This document shows positions 41,229-51,520 of a stretch of DNA of 64,000 nucleotides, piece by piece. Positions within the stretch are counted from its first letter, which is position 1. Every line of letters starts with the position of its first letter. The notes under the pieces are model-generated. The model ran no database searches and was not told the origin of the DNA. It worked only from the letters and a program-made list of their open reading frames with translations. The position numbers were made by a program, and so were the translations under genes. The DNA is from Paenibacillus daejeonensis DSM 15491 (lineage in GTDB: Bacteria; Bacillota; Bacilli; Paenibacillales; Paenibacillaceae), in assembly GCF_000378385.1 (NCBI RefSeq), contig NZ_KB899663.1:351417-415416 (forward strand), in the 5' to 3' direction.

Positions 41229-41279
41229 AATATAGCCTAAGGCCATTGAAAAATGACCGTAGGTATTTTTTTCAACGGC

Positions 41280-42731
41280 CTATTCCGACGGAACTGGCAG
41301 CCCGAGTCCCTCGGCGACCAGGCAGCCGTATTCGGGATCTGCTTTGTAGAAATGTCCAATCTGGCGCAGCTTGATCTCGTCGTGCTCGACAGGTGCCATC
41401 GCGCCGACAATGTTGCGCACCAGGCGCTGCCGCTCCTCTGTGCTCATCAGTCGGTACAGATCCCCAGCCTGCGTGTAGTGATCATCAGCATCGTAAGCGA
41501 CACTATCGGCAACACCACTTACCGCAAAGGCAGAGGTGCGGTCGGCTGGCGACTCCTGTGGTCCGCCAAAGCTGTTGGGCTCGTAGTAGACCGAACCGCC
41601 GCCATTGCCATCCGAGCGCATCTGGCCGTCCCGCTGATAATGATTCACCGGGCTTTGCGGACGGTTGATCGGCAAGGTGTTGTGATTGGCACCTACCCGA
41701 TAGCGATGGGCATCCGAGTAAGCGAACAGACGCCCTTGCAGCATTTTGTCAGGCGAAGCCTCGATCCCCGGAACGAACGAGCCTGGCGAGAATGTCGCTT
41801 GCTCGACTTCTGCAAAGTAGTTCTCGGGATTGCGATTCAATACCATCCGGCCAACCTCAATGAGGGGGTAATCCTTTTGCGACCAAACCTTGGTCACATC
41901 GAATGGATCGAACCGGTACGTATCCGCATCGGCCTCTGGCATAATCTGCACATAGAGCTTCCAGGCCGGGAAGTCCCCCGTATCAATTGCCTTGAACAGA
42001 TCCTCAATGTGATAATCGGGCTGCTCGCCAGCCAGCTTGGCGGCCAGATCGACATCCAGGTTGCGTACGCCCTGCTCCGTCTTGAAGTGATATTTGACCC
42101 AGACAATTTGCCCTTGTGCGTTAACCCACTTGAACGTATGGCTGCCAAAACCGTGCATGTGGCGCAGCGTCGCGGGAATGCCGCGGTCAGACATCAGGAT
42201 GGTCACCTGGTGTAGTGACTCGGGAGAGAGCGACCAGAAATCCCACACGGCATTTGGGTTTTTCAGATGAGTCTGGGGATGGCGCTTCTGGGTATGGATA
42301 AAGTCCGGGAATTTAATAGCGTCGCGGATGAAGAAGACAGGTGTGTTGTTGCCAACCAGATCGTAGTTACCCTCATCTGTATAAAACTTAACTGCAAAAC
42401 CGCGTGGATCACGCACGGTGTCTGCCGAGCCGAGCTCGCCCGCCACGGTGGAAAACCGGATGAACATGGGGGTGCGCTTGCCGACTTCGGAGAGAAAATC
42501 AGCTTTGGTGTAGTGCTTCAGGTCTTGCGTGACTTCAAAGTAGCCATGCGCGCCTGCTCCCTTGGCATGAACGACACGCTCAGGCACACGCTCTCGGTTG
42601 AAATGAGCCAGCTTCTCCAGCAGGTGCACATCCTGAATCAGCGTCGGTCCGCGTCGACCGGCGGTCATGGAATGCTGGTTATCGCCAACCGGGGCGCCCC
42701 AGCTTGTTGTCAATTTGTTCGTGTTGGTCAT
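41280..42731 (-). CDS. katA: Monofunctional haem catalase
   Basis: A 483-residue clade-3-sized catalase that splits hydrogen peroxide to water and oxygen. The ATG at 42731 follows GAGGTGG by 8 bases; the GTG at 42743 is inside that site. The active-site signature [20 protein letters not shown] contains the catalytic His. The Asn of the distal pocket is in [23 protein letters not shown], and the proximal haem ligand Tyr lies in [23 protein letters not shown]. Its upstream region has a sigma-A promoter and a perfect PerR box, so it should be induced by peroxide. Confidence 0.97.
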   Translation of the reverse strand: MTNTNKLTTSWGAPVGDNQHSMTAGRRGPTLIQDVHLLEKLAHFNRERVPERVVHAKGAGAHGYFEVTQDLKHYTKADFLSEVGKRTPMFIRFSTVAGELGSADTVRDPRGFAVKFYTDEGNYDLVGNNTPVFFIRDAIKFPDFIHTQKRHPQTHLKNPNAVWDFWSLSPESLHQVTILMSDRGIPATLRHMHGFGSHTFKWVNAQGQIVWVKYHFKTEQGVRNLDVDLAAKLAGEQPDYHIEDLFKAIDTGDFPAWKLYVQIMPEADADTYRFDPFDVTKVWSQKDYPLIEVGRMVLNRNPENYFAEVEQATFSPGSFVPGIEASPDKMLQGRLFAYSDAHRYRVGANHNTLPINRPQSPVNHYQRDGQMRSDGNGGGSVYYEPNSFGGPQESPADRTSAFAVSGVADSVAYDADDHYTQAGDLYRLMSTEERQRLVRNIVGAMAPVEHDEIKLRQIGHFYKADPEYGCLVAEGLGLPVPSE

Positions 42732-42771
42732 CGTTTTTTCCACCTCGTTATCGTGTTGTTTGTCTATATCA

Positions 42772-42800
42772 ACTATAATTTAATCTCAATTGAAAATCAA
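42772..42800 (-). promoter_or_regulatory. Sigma-A promoter of katA
   Basis: Read on the minus strand: TTGATT, 17 bp, TATAGT, ending about 40 bp before the start codon. Confidence 0.75.
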
Positions 42801-42807
42801 TACTAAA

Positions 42808-42822
42808 TTATAATTATTATAA
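42808..42822. promoter_or_regulatory. Perfect PerR box
   Basis: TTATAATTATTATAA matches the consensus TTATAAT-N-ATTATAA at every position and lies 7 bp upstream of the katA -35 box. Confidence 0.88.
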
Positions 42823-42869
42823 TCTGGATAAAAGAAAAAGAACCAAGAGGAAGAAAAACCAGCACGCAC

Positions 42870-42905
42870 AAAAAAAACGCACCGTCATCCAGGATGACGG
42901 TGCGG
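42870..42905 (-). terminator. Terminator of the Asp-box/copper-amine-oxidase-N operon
   Basis: The stem GCACCGTCAT/ATGACGGTGC has a five-base loop and is followed on the minus strand by eight T. Confidence 0.88.
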
Positions 42906-42926
42906 GGCAACTGTATGAAGATTGTG

Positions 42927-44039
42927 TTATTGGAATGCTGTGAACGGAACCGGGAATTCAGGAATTCCCTCCGCATAGGCTGTGTATTCGTAAACGCCGA
43001 AGTAGACAACGACCGCATCATGCTTCAGGAAGAAGTCTTGCTCAGCGGTGTCGATCGACTCGAACGGCTCCATGAAATTGTAGGCACCGGCATCGAGCTG
43101 ACGCTGAATGGAATCGTTAATGATATCGACGTAGTTGGCATTGCCTTCAGCTGCTTCCTGGAGGGAGAGCTGTTCGCCTGTTGCCAGGTCGAAGGTGTAG
43201 CCAACCCGGTCGGTAATCCCGTGTGCACCACCAGTATAGATATAGTAGTCCACATAGAGGCTCAGCTTATCTTGTTCGTTATAAGTAACGAGGAATGTGC
43301 CATCAAAGCTGGCCGGCGGGATTGTCAGGTCGGGATTGGAAGCTTCAGCGTCGGCATTATCGGCTTCGGCCTGTGCGATTTCCTCTGCACCAGATGCTGC
43401 GCGCTGTTCCGCTTCTTCCTTCAGGAAGGCGTTAATGCGATCTTGGGCCTCTTGGTTGGCATAGCCTGCAATCTGTGGATAATGCACCAGCAAGTGCGGC
43501 TCATCCTCGGCAGATTCGATCTTGGCGGTCTCAATCGTCAGATCGTTCTCGGCAATCTTGGTAATGCCTACCGTGCGGGACGCTGCATCATAAGCGATGC
43601 CATAGCCCATCCGCTCCAGCAGGAATCGAACAGGTATATAGGTCGTACCATCCTGAATGATGGAGGAATTACCATAGATTCGTTGCCCATTGAGCGTATA
43701 TTCGGTCAGATTGGTATCTGTAAAGTTAACCGTCATCGTCCGGTTGTTGCCGTCTACAGTAGCTTCACGTGCAGTCGGGCTCCAGTTGGTGGTCAGGCCA
43801 AGCTCAGTATTAAGCGAACGAAGACCGATATAAGTCGAGCCATCCACATTGATCGTAGGCAGCTCTACTTGAGTTCCGTCAATGGAATACGTCTGCGTCT
43901 GGACTTGATATTGTGTTTGTTGAGCGGCGGCTTGAGGAACCGGCGCAGCGACTACAGGAACGGAGAGTGCAATGGCTGCGGCCAAGGCAATCACCGGGGT
44001 CTTTTTGTTACGTTTAGTTACAGGTTTAAGTTTCTTCAT
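42927..44039 (-). CDS. Secreted copper-amine-oxidase-N/DUF3298 (RsiV-like) protein
   Basis: A 370-residue exported protein, ATG at 44039 after AAAGGATGA. The signal peptide (VIALAAAIALSVPVVAAPVPQAAA) precedes a copper amine oxidase N-terminal-like domain (about 50-165: VDGSTYIGLRSLNTELG; DGTTYIPVRFLLERMGYGIAYD), which despite its name is not catalytic and occurs in many Paenibacillus surface proteins. The C-terminal part (about 180-370) is DUF4163/DUF3298-like: HYPQIAGYANQEAQDRIN, YIYTGGAHGITDRVGYTFDLATGEQLSL, and a final VVVYFGVYEYTAYAEGIPEF. The same domain pair forms the lysozyme-binding part of RsiV and part of the deacetylase PdaC, so a cell-wall or lysozyme role is possible. It is second in an operon after the Asp-box lipoprotein. 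Confidence 0.85.
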   Translation of the reverse strand: MKKLKPVTKRNKKTPVIALAAAIALSVPVVAAPVPQAAAQQTQYQVQTQTYSIDGTQVELPTINVDGSTYIGLRSLNTELGLTTNWSPTAREATVDGNNRTMTVNFTDTNLTEYTLNGQRIYGNSSIIQDGTTYIPVRFLLERMGYGIAYDAASRTVGITKIAENDLTIETAKIESAEDEPHLLVHYPQIAGYANQEAQDRINAFLKEEAEQRAASGAEEIAQAEADNADAEASNPDLTIPPASFDGTFLVTYNEQDKLSLYVDYYIYTGGAHGITDRVGYTFDLATGEQLSLQEAAEGNANYVDIINDSIQRQLDAGAYNFMEPFESIDTAEQDFFLKHDAVVVYFGVYEYTAYAEGIPEFPVPFTAFQ

Positions 44040-44082
44040 CGTTCGAATCATCCTTTCATTGTTGTTCTCACTTGAAGCAGTG

Positions 44083-45303
44083 TCACTCAAACGTGTAGAT
44101 GTTCTTCCAGCTAGAGCCTCCGTCATCGGAGGTATAAAGAGCGGAAGCTTCCTCATGGTCGGTCGTCACCAACCAGATATGCTCTTCATCCAGTGCGGCC
44201 AGCAACTGCGGGCCATAACCGGGCCAAGCGGCTTCCAATTCACTCCAAGTGGCGCCGCCGTCGGTTGTCTTGCCCAGTGTATTGGCGTCCTCGCAGGCCA
44301 TGCATTGCCCGCCCATGAACGCAATCTCCGGGTTAACTACATACAAGGCGCCAGGCGACGTGCCAGCTCCTCTCGGAACACCGGTCTCTTCCTGTATCGC
44401 AAATCCTGGGGCAGGCCCTGAGCCAGCTCCATCATGAGCGAGTACAGGTATCCACTTGCCATCGCTGCCAAGATGGAAGAGTGAGTAAGAGGTTTGCGAC
44501 ATACCACTGTCACCAATCATCTGAACCCAAGCGTCATCTTGCCCGGTTGAACGGATGACAGCTCCATGGACCGGAGCATCGGTATCGCGGGAATATACCA
44601 CATGCCAGGTTTGGCCTCCATCCGTCGTGCGGACGAAATCGAAGCTGCCTTCATGCGCGGTGGTTACAGCCCAGCCATGATCCTTATCATGAAAATAAGG
44701 GGGAAAGGCAACGGATTGCGGCACATTGATTCTGGTCCACGTCTTGCCACCATCCAAGGTATGGGCATTCTCGCTGAAGCCCTCCTTGGCAGAAGTAAAG
44801 TGGAAGAATCCGCTGTGCGGCAAGGTGCCAGTCTCCGACCAGTTGTCCCCGCCATCCTTCGTGTGCATCAGCTTGAGCGGCTGATTATCACCCGTACGCA
44901 GTGATGCCCAGGCAACCTTGTCGTTCAAGGCAAAGATTTGATCGACTGTGAACCCGTGCTCCAGCTGCGTGGTCCAGGTGGCTCCGCCATCACTCGTCCG
45001 AGCGATCCATCCTTCACCGCCAATCCAAGCGGTTTGATCATCGGCCAGCCGCAAAGCTGTTACGGTGCCGCTGATCCGCTCAGTAATCGGCGCCTCCGGC
45101 GGATTGGTCACTTCCTCGTCTACAGCTTCGCCAGAGGGCTGTTCCTCGCTGTCTGATCCTTGCCCGATAGCCGGAGGATCTGACGAACTCCCGGCGGCAC
45201 TGGTATAGTCGGCACCGGGGCCGCTGTTAGTGCATCCCGCCGCCACTAAGGCCACCAGAATCAGTAGCAGCATCGAGGTCCAGATGGATTGATGCTTGCG
45301 CAT
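44083..45303 (-). CDS. Lipoprotein with six Asp-box (BNR) repeats
   Basis: A 406-residue protein, ATG at 45303 after AGAGGAAG. The signal peptide ends in a lipobox (VAAGC), then an acidic, Ser-rich linker of about 60 residues. The rest is a beta-propeller of the YCF48/sialidase type with six Asp-box turns: TSDGGATW, TKDGGDNW, TLDGGKTW, TTDGGQTW, TTDGGATW and SDDGGSSW. There is no sialidase active site. Two cysteines in GGQCMACED might form a disulfide. It is probably an extracellular scaffold or assembly factor; the function is unknown. It is transcribed with the copper-amine-oxidase-N protein 43 bp downstream. Confidence 0.85.
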   Translation of the reverse strand: MRKHQSIWTSMLLLILVALVAAGCTNSGPGADYTSAAGSSSDPPAIGQGSDSEEQPSGEAVDEEVTNPPEAPITERISGTVTALRLADDQTAWIGGEGWIARTSDGGATWTTQLEHGFTVDQIFALNDKVAWASLRTGDNQPLKLMHTKDGGDNWSETGTLPHSGFFHFTSAKEGFSENAHTLDGGKTWTRINVPQSVAFPPYFHDKDHGWAVTTAHEGSFDFVRTTDGGQTWHVVYSRDTDAPVHGAVIRSTGQDDAWVQMIGDSGMSQTSYSLFHLGSDGKWIPVLAHDGAGSGPAPGFAIQEETGVPRGAGTSPGALYVVNPEIAFMGGQCMACEDANTLGKTTDGGATWSELEAAWPGYGPQLLAALDEEHIWLVTTDHEEASALYTSDDGGSSWKNIYTFE

Positions 45304-45582
45304 ATACAACACTTCCTCTCACTAGATAAGACGATGCTCGGACGAATTGGGTTGAGTTCCGAAGGACAGTCTCTATTTCTATTTCACCATTTTTGGGGGA
45401 ATTCAAGCAAAAAAACAGGGTATTCGTTCCAAAAGCACATGACCGAAATGAGTAGCCTGGATCTTTTGACATCAACAAAATCTTCATAAAAAATGCCATC
45501 AGAATTTACATTCTGTCTCTATACTTCGGGAGTCAATGTCTTTTATCTATTCCATGAAGGAAATCCAAGGAGTGAGATTTAG

Positions 45583-48500
45583 GTGAAGAGAAGAAACAGA
45601 ATGGTGCAACTTATGAAAAAAAGCTTTGGCGGGCAAGCCCGTCTATTGGCGCTTGTACTGGCCCTCAGTATGCTGTTCAGCACCGTACTGCCAGTTGCAG
45701 GAGCACAAGATGTGCAACCGCGTCAAAGTATAGAGCAAGCGCCAGAGCTTATCGTTACAGAGATTCATCCGAACAATACGGGCGCAGATGAATATGAATT
45801 TTTTGAGTTGTATAACAATTCGACGAAAGCTCTGAACCTTGGAGATTATACGTTTCTTTATCGTTACACGAACAGCAGCACAGCTGACGTACCGCTGCTG
45901 GTTCCGGCAGTAACCCTGGACCCCCAGCAGCTGCTGGTGGTCTGGTACAAAAACGTGGACAGCCACATACATGCCAACTTTCATGCCAAATATGGGGTAG
46001 ACCTCGCAGCGGAACAACTGGTCGTGTTGGAGAAGAACAGCTTTGCCGGTTTTGCCAACGGCGGCAACCGCGCCATCGCCATTCGCAACCCGGCTGGCGT
46101 AGAAATCGCAGTGGCCGACTATCTGGCCGGTGACGTGGGCGATGGCCAAGGCGTCAATTACGGCGTGCCGCTTGCCGGAACGGAGCAGGTGAAGCACAGT
46201 ATCCAGGCTGGACCAACACCAGGCAAGGCGGTTGATGGCCAGCTCCCTACCGAGCCTGTTGAAACACCAGAGCATCTCAATCTGCAGCCGCGGATTGAGC
46301 ATACGCCGGTTACACAAACGGCTGCCGGCGAACCCCTATTCATTACGGCAACAGTCACCAATCCAGACGCTACGATTCCAGGCTCGCCTTATGCGAATGA
46401 GCCGATAAGTGCCAAGCTGTATTACAAGCTGAAATCGGGCGAGAGCTTCACCAGTCTGGATATGACGGCTGCCAGCGACCAGTTTGAAGGCGCTATTCCC
46501 GGCGGCATCCTGACTGGATTCGCACAGGTCGACTACTACGTGGAAGCAGCGGACAGTGAACATACAGTTCAAACGTCAGTCCATACGGTAACCGTGCTGG
46601 GCGGGAGCGGGGACCCGGCCAAAGCACCGGCCCTGCTCATCACCGAGCTGATGCCGGATACGACGAATGTCGACGGTGCGGATGGTTATGAATACATCGA
46701 GGTATATAACAACACCGATGAAGAGATCGATCTTCGGGACTATATGATTAAATATCGCTATACCTCGAATGGTCCTGGTGCAGATGTTATTTGGCCGACA
46801 GACCGGGAAGATATCCGCATTCCTTCCGGCGAAGCGGTTGTCTTCTGGATCATAAACGACAAGAACACTGGCGTAACCGTCGACGCGTTTAACTCTTTGT
46901 TCGGGACTGCGCTGGTAGAAGGGGACAATCTCTTCAAGATGTATAGCGGGGGCATGGCCAACGGCGGCGACCGAGGCATTGTCATTACGACGCGTGCGAA
47001 TCGAGAAATCGCAGCAGCCTATTATGATGCTGGGGATGCCAAGCCGGACAATGGTATTTTCTACGCTGCGCCGCAGGACGGCTCAATCAACATGATCAAG
47101 TACAGCGCGGGACTGATCAAGGGTACGCCAGGTACGGTCGATCCGATCCAGGTGCCGTCTGTCCGTGTTACGCTTCCTGCGGATACAACGCCTCCGGTGA
47201 TCCGCAACGTGACAAGCGTAACGGAGCAGGACCAGTCTCTTGATCTGACTGTGCAGGCCGATGTGCAGGATGAGCGCCAGTTGAACGCTGTGGCGGTATA
47301 CTACAAGACCGATCAAGACAATGCTTTTACCAAACGCTACGTGCAGTCCGATTACAACGATCTATTGTACAAAGGCACGATTAGCTCTGCCGATCTGATC
47401 GGCAAGGCGTATGTCGAGTATTACTTTGAAGCTTCGGATGGACGCAATCGGACGACGACGGATGTCTACCGCGTCCGGATTACCGGTGGCCTGGACAAGT
47501 CGCCACTGCGTCTGAATGTCCATGACGGAGATATTGTGGCAGGAACCCATACGATTAAAGCCGCTGCACAGGAGGCAGCGCCGGAGACGGTTGTCCTCGA
47601 GCTGGATGGCGAAGCACCGGAGCTGTACCGTGCGCTGGAGCACGATGCGTACTTCGTTTTTGATGCCGACGATGTCAATTACTATTTCAAAAATGCGGTC
47701 ACCATAAACACAGAAATTCTGTACACGTTCATGGACACGATCAATGATTATACCACGCTGACCTTCCCGATTGAGGCCTGGCGCCTGAAGCAAGGCGACA
47801 ATGCCATCCAGATCCGTTCGGGCACTAAGGCCGGTCCGTTCGACGACCGTCCGGAAGAGAACAAGGATGACTTCCAGGTCAAGAATGTCCGGCTGATTCT
47901 GGCGGACGGAACGACGCTGTATGATCCGACTTACGGTGCCCGCGAGTTGCGAATGGGAGACAGTGCCGGCAAGCTGGAGGATGCGGAATTCCGATTTAAC
48001 CTGCCGCTGGAGCTGCTGAAGGCCCAAGCAACAGATTGGGATACGACCAAGGTAGCAGACGGCAAGCATATCGTCTCGGCGAGCACTGAGGGAGCTGTCG
48101 TCTCCGCTGAAGTCATCGTGGACAACACGCCGCCTGTCATTACAGCTTCGGTTGATGATGGTGCGGAGCTTCGCAACATCATCACCTTGGATGCACAAGT
48201 AACGGATGCGCTGGCAGGTGTGGAAGAAGTAACAGCTGAGTTGGATGGCACGATTATCGAGCTTCCGCATCTCACATCTTCGGGCAAGCTCGCTCCTGGC
48301 GAGCACAAACTGACCATTACAGCAACGGATAAGGTAGGCAATAAGGGAGAGCAGGTCATCACCTTCTCGGTGCCTGACGAGAATCCGCTCCAGCCCGAGC
48401 TGGTTGCGCCCACGCAGGGCTCCAGTGGCGTCAGTCTGAATCCGCAGCTGCGCGTAGCTGTCCAGGATCCGACGGAGGATCTGCTGACGGTCAGCTTCTT

Positions 48501-51240
48501 CCGGGGCTTCAAGTACGATGCGAACCGCCCGGCAGGCTTCCAGGTCATGCAGGGTGCCGCAGCTATTGAACCGCCAGCGGAGATGATTCCGGGCGGGGAG
48601 CAGCTGCTTACGGCTTCGGAGCTGGATCTGATTCGCGCCAAGGACGGTCAATATCTGGTGAACGATGCCACGGATCAGTTCCCGTATCACCGGTTCGAGA
48701 TCGAGTTGGATGCTTCCGTCAAGGCAACCGATCGGGTGGACATCCTGTGGTCGGGCCGGTCGCTGGACGGACGCAAGGTGAGCTTGTACGCATGGCAGCC
48801 TGAAGCAGGCAAATGGTCGCTTTTGGATGTCCATGTGGCATCTGGTGAGACGGATTTTGAGCTAGGCGCTACTGTAAGAGCAGGCGACTACAACACGGAT
48901 GGCAAAATCCAGGTGATGGTGCAGGATGAGTTGCCGGCTGCCGAGGAGAAAGTCGAGGAACAGTATGATTTTACATTTGTCTGGATGTCCGATACGCAGT
49001 ATTACTCCGAGAGCTACCCGGATATCTACGATGCGAACGTAAATTGGATTGCCGAACAGAAGGATGCCATGAACATCAAGTATGTCATCCATACCGGCGA
49101 TATTGTGGACAAAGCACATCAGGAATTTCAGTGGGAAAATGCTGATCGCTCCATGAAGGTGCTGGAGGACAACAACATTCCTTATGGCGTGCTGGCGGGC
49201 AACCATGATGTGCTGTTGAACGATGAGGTGCCTTATCAGGAGTATTGGAAATGGTTCGGCGAAGAGCGGTTCAACAAACAGCCGCACTACGGCGGATCGT
49301 ACCAGAACAACCGCGGCCACTACGATCTGATCTCGGCTGGCGGCGTCGATTTCATTATCGTGTACATGGGCTGGCTGATCGGCGACGAGGAGATCCAGTG
49401 GATGAATGATATCATCGCTGCCCATCCCGATCGCAAGGCGATCATTAGCTTGCACGAGTATCTCCTGGTGTCCAATAACCGGGCGCCGATTGCAGACGAG
49501 ATCTATGAGCGCGTCGTCGTACCGAATCCGAATGTGTTCGCAGTACTGTGCGGCCATTATCACGATGCGGAGACGCTGATCGATGAGATCGATGATGATG
49601 GTGACGGCGTGCCGGACCGCAAAGTGTATCAAATGCTGGCGGACTACCAGGGGGGACCAAACGGTGGTGATGGCTATATCCGCCTGATGCGTTTTAATCT
49701 CGAAGGCAACGCCATTCATATGAAGACGTACTCTCCGTATCGGGATGAGTACAATTATTACAAGCCCGAAGAGTATCCGGGTAAGGATGAATTCGATATT
49801 CCAATCGATCTGACCCCGATGGTGAAGCGGGTCGCCACCGATTATTTCACAGCGAACGTGTACACCGATCAACAGATCGGAACACAACAGGAGGTGGCAA
49901 GTGGAAAAGATGCTGTCGTCACATGGAGCGCTCTGTCGGGGAATACCTCGTATGAGTGGTACGCGCTGGCGGAAGATGCCCATAGCGGCAGCACCCTGTC
50001 GGATATCTGGCGGTTTACGACACGCTCGGGGGAGCCGGGAATCCCAGTAGACAATCCGCCTGTCCTACCGACGCCGCAAGAGCCGGAGCAGCCGGGCGAG
50101 CCTGAGGAACCAGGCACAACAGAGCCGGAGAACGGCATGGTTAAGCCTGAACTGCAGGGCGACCGGTATCAGGTGACCGCGGATCAACTGCAGGAAGCCA
50201 TTTCTCAGCATCAAGCTGCCGTCCGCATTGTGATCGATGAGCTTTCTGCCGCCGGAGTGAAGGTCGAACTGGAAGGTTCCGGACTGCAGGCGGTGCGGGC
50301 AGCCGGACGGGTGCTGCAGATCGAAGCGGGAGCACTAAAACTGGAGGTTCCTGCTGAGGCTTGGGGACAAGCTTCAGCTGCCGACAGCGTCACGCTGCAT
50401 CTGCAGGCAGGTGCGAAATCAGCGCAGGTCGGAAGCGCAGGGACTTATGTGGATAAAGGACTGGTACTCACACTGGGGCTTATTGTCAGCCGTAATGGTG
50501 CGGAAATGGATGTCAGTGAGTTTGAAGCTCCGCTTACTGTAACCTATGCCTGGTCCGCAGCGCAGCGCGCTAGTGTCGATGCTGACTATGCAGGCATCTA
50601 TTACCTTAGCGAGCAAGGACCGTTGTATATGGGCGGTCAGTTCGGTCCGGAAACCTTGAGCTTCGAGACCGACCATTTCTCGGATTTTGCGCTGCTGGAG
50701 TATCGCAAGTCCTTCAGTGACATGACCGGCCACTGGGCACAGAGCTACGTTGGCAAGCTTGCAGCGAAGCACATTGTGACCGGCGTCAGCGACAACCTGT
50801 ATGCGCCTGATCGCTCGGTAACGCGTGCAGACTTTGCTGTACTGGCTGTTCGTTTGCTGGGCGAGGCACCTGTAGCCGCAAGTCCAGCATTTGCAGATGT
50901 GCCAGCGAACAAATACTATGCCGCTTACGTAACCAAGGCGGCCGAGCTGGGCCTGATTCAAGGCTACCAGGGCAGCTTCCGTCCGGAGCAGACGATTACC
51001 CGTGAGGAAGCGGCAGCCGTCCTCATGAAGCTGTACCGCCTGCAAGGCGGCACGCCAGCTGCGACGACACCAGCTACTGACTTCGCGGATCTTGGCCAAG
51101 CAGGCCGCTGGGCCGTAGCGGATATCCGCGAGGCGCAGGCGCTGCAGCTCATCTCCGGGCGCGGCGACAACCGCTTTGCACCGAAGGCTCAGGTGACACG
51201 CGCCGAAGCAGCCAAGCTGATGGCTGTGCTGCTGCCTTAG
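45583..51240 (+). CDS. S-layer-anchored metallophosphoesterase with two lamin-tail domains
   Basis: A 1885-residue secreted protein with a GTG start after AAGGAGTGAG. The signal peptide ends AGA-QD (after 41). Two lamin-tail domains lie at about 48-195 (LIVTEIHPNNTGADEYEFFEL) and 345-490 (LLITELMPDTTNVDGADGYEYIEV). Immunoglobulin-like modules follow to about 1120. The calcineurin-type phosphoesterase (about 1128-1390) has its metal ligands in order: WMSDTQYY, HTGDIVD, GNHDV, SLHEYLL and CGHYHDAE. Next come a fibronectin-like module, a Pro/Glu linker and three SLH domains (about 1706-1885). It likely hydrolyses phosphoesters such as nucleotides or DNA at the cell surface. The nearest known enzymes are secreted 5'-nucleotidase/PhoD-like proteins. 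Confidence 0.92.
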   Translation: MKRRNRMVQLMKKSFGGQARLLALVLALSMLFSTVLPVAGAQDVQPRQSIEQAPELIVTEIHPNNTGADEYEFFELYNNSTKALNLGDYTFLYRYTNSSTADVPLLVPAVTLDPQQLLVVWYKNVDSHIHANFHAKYGVDLAAEQLVVLEKNSFAGFANGGNRAIAIRNPAGVEIAVADYLAGDVGDGQGVNYGVPLAGTEQVKHSIQAGPTPGKAVDGQLPTEPVETPEHLNLQPRIEHTPVTQTAAGEPLFITATVTNPDATIPGSPYANEPISAKLYYKLKSGESFTSLDMTAASDQFEGAIPGGILTGFAQVDYYVEAADSEHTVQTSVHTVTVLGGSGDPAKAPALLITELMPDTTNVDGADGYEYIEVYNNTDEEIDLRDYMIKYRYTSNGPGADVIWPTDREDIRIPSGEAVVFWIINDKNTGVTVDAFNSLFGTALVEGDNLFKMYSGGMANGGDRGIVITTRANREIAAAYYDAGDAKPDNGIFYAAPQDGSINMIKYSAGLIKGTPGTVDPIQVPSVRVTLPADTTPPVIRNVTSVTEQDQSLDLTVQADVQDERQLNAVAVYYKTDQDNAFTKRYVQSDYNDLLYKGTISSADLIGKAYVEYYFEASDGRNRTTTDVYRVRITGGLDKSPLRLNVHDGDIVAGTHTIKAAAQEAAPETVVLELDGEAPELYRALEHDAYFVFDADDVNYYFKNAVTINTEILYTFMDTINDYTTLTFPIEAWRLKQGDNAIQIRSGTKAGPFDDRPEENKDDFQVKNVRLILADGTTLYDPTYGARELRMGDSAGKLEDAEFRFNLPLELLKAQATDWDTTKVADGKHIVSASTEGAVVSAEVIVDNTPPVITASVDDGAELRNIITLDAQVTDALAGVEEVTAELDGTIIELPHLTSSGKLAPGEHKLTITATDKVGNKGEQVITFSVPDENPLQPELVAPTQGSSGVSLNPQLRVAVQDPTEDLLTVSFFRGFKYDANRPAGFQVMQGAAAIEPPAEMIPGGEQLLTASELDLIRAKDGQYLVNDATDQFPYHRFEIELDASVKATDRVDILWSGRSLDGRKVSLYAWQPEAGKWSLLDVHVASGETDFELGATVRAGDYNTDGKIQVMVQDELPAAEEKVEEQYDFTFVWMSDTQYYSESYPDIYDANVNWIAEQKDAMNIKYVIHTGDIVDKAHQEFQWENADRSMKVLEDNNIPYGVLAGNHDVLLNDEVPYQEYWKWFGEERFNKQPHYGGSYQNNRGHYDLISAGGVDFIIVYMGWLIGDEEIQWMNDIIAAHPDRKAIISLHEYLLVSNNRAPIADEIYERVVVPNPNVFAVLCGHYHDAETLIDEIDDDGDGVPDRKVYQMLADYQGGPNGGDGYIRLMRFNLEGNAIHMKTYSPYRDEYNYYKPEEYPGKDEFDIPIDLTPMVKRVATDYFTANVYTDQQIGTQQEVASGKDAVVTWSALSGNTSYEWYALAEDAHSGSTLSDIWRFTTRSGEPGIPVDNPPVLPTPQEPEQPGEPEEPGTTEPENGMVKPELQGDRYQVTADQLQEAISQHQAAVRIVIDELSAAGVKVELEGSGLQAVRAAGRVLQIEAGALKLEVPAEAWGQASAADSVTLHLQAGAKSAQVGSAGTYVDKGLVLTLGLIVSRNGAEMDVSEFEAPLTVTYAWSAAQRASVDADYAGIYYLSEQGPLYMGGQFGPETLSFETDHFSDFALLEYRKSFSDMTGHWAQSYVGKLAAKHIVTGVSDNLYAPDRSVTRADFAVLAVRLLGEAPVAASPAFADVPANKYYAAYVTKAAELGLIQGYQGSFRPEQTITREEAAAVLMKLYRLQGGTPAATTPATDFADLGQAGRWAVADIREAQALQLISGRGDNRFAPKAQVTRAEAAKLMAVLLP

Positions 51241-51251
51241 TCGGGACGAAC

Positions 51252-51290
51252 GAGTGCGCCATCCCTGTAGGACTGTGGGGGTGGCGTTAT
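51252..51290 (+). terminator. Possible terminator after the phosphoesterase gene
   Basis: GCGCCATCCC pairs with GGGGGTGGCGT across an 11-base loop, followed by TTATT. It is a weak T tract. Confidence 0.45.
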
Positions 51291-51401
51291 TAGTTCCGAA
51301 TGACCAGTTACCCGGTGGGTTTACAAGATATAATATTCGCCCGGACACTGCTTTGAGGAGGATGACCTACACTACCGGAGATGCCAGGCCAAAAAAAACA
51401 A

Positions 51402-51430
51402 TTGACAGCCGGTACAATGCATGATAATCT
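51402..51430 (+). promoter_or_regulatory. Promoter of the permease/flavoprotein operon
   Basis: TTGACA at 51402 and TAATCT at 51425 (17-bp spacer; GATAAT at 51423 is an alternative). Downstream, ACCAACTAAACTTATAGGAA faintly resembles a CymR-type sulfur-control site (TAGGAAT half). The 367-bp gap contains no gene. Confidence 0.45.
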
Positions 51431-51520
51431 CAGTCATACAAAACCAACTAAACTTATAGGAATATAAGAAAAATGAATCGGTGCATGTACACTGACCCGG
51501 TTCTGTCGACCGTTCGAACG

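Noticed and set aside
47362-48834. 490-residue antisense open frame inside the lamin-tail/phosphoesterase gene
   Set aside because: It lies wholly within a well-supported gene, reads as arginine/leucine-rich shadow sequence and shows no domain.
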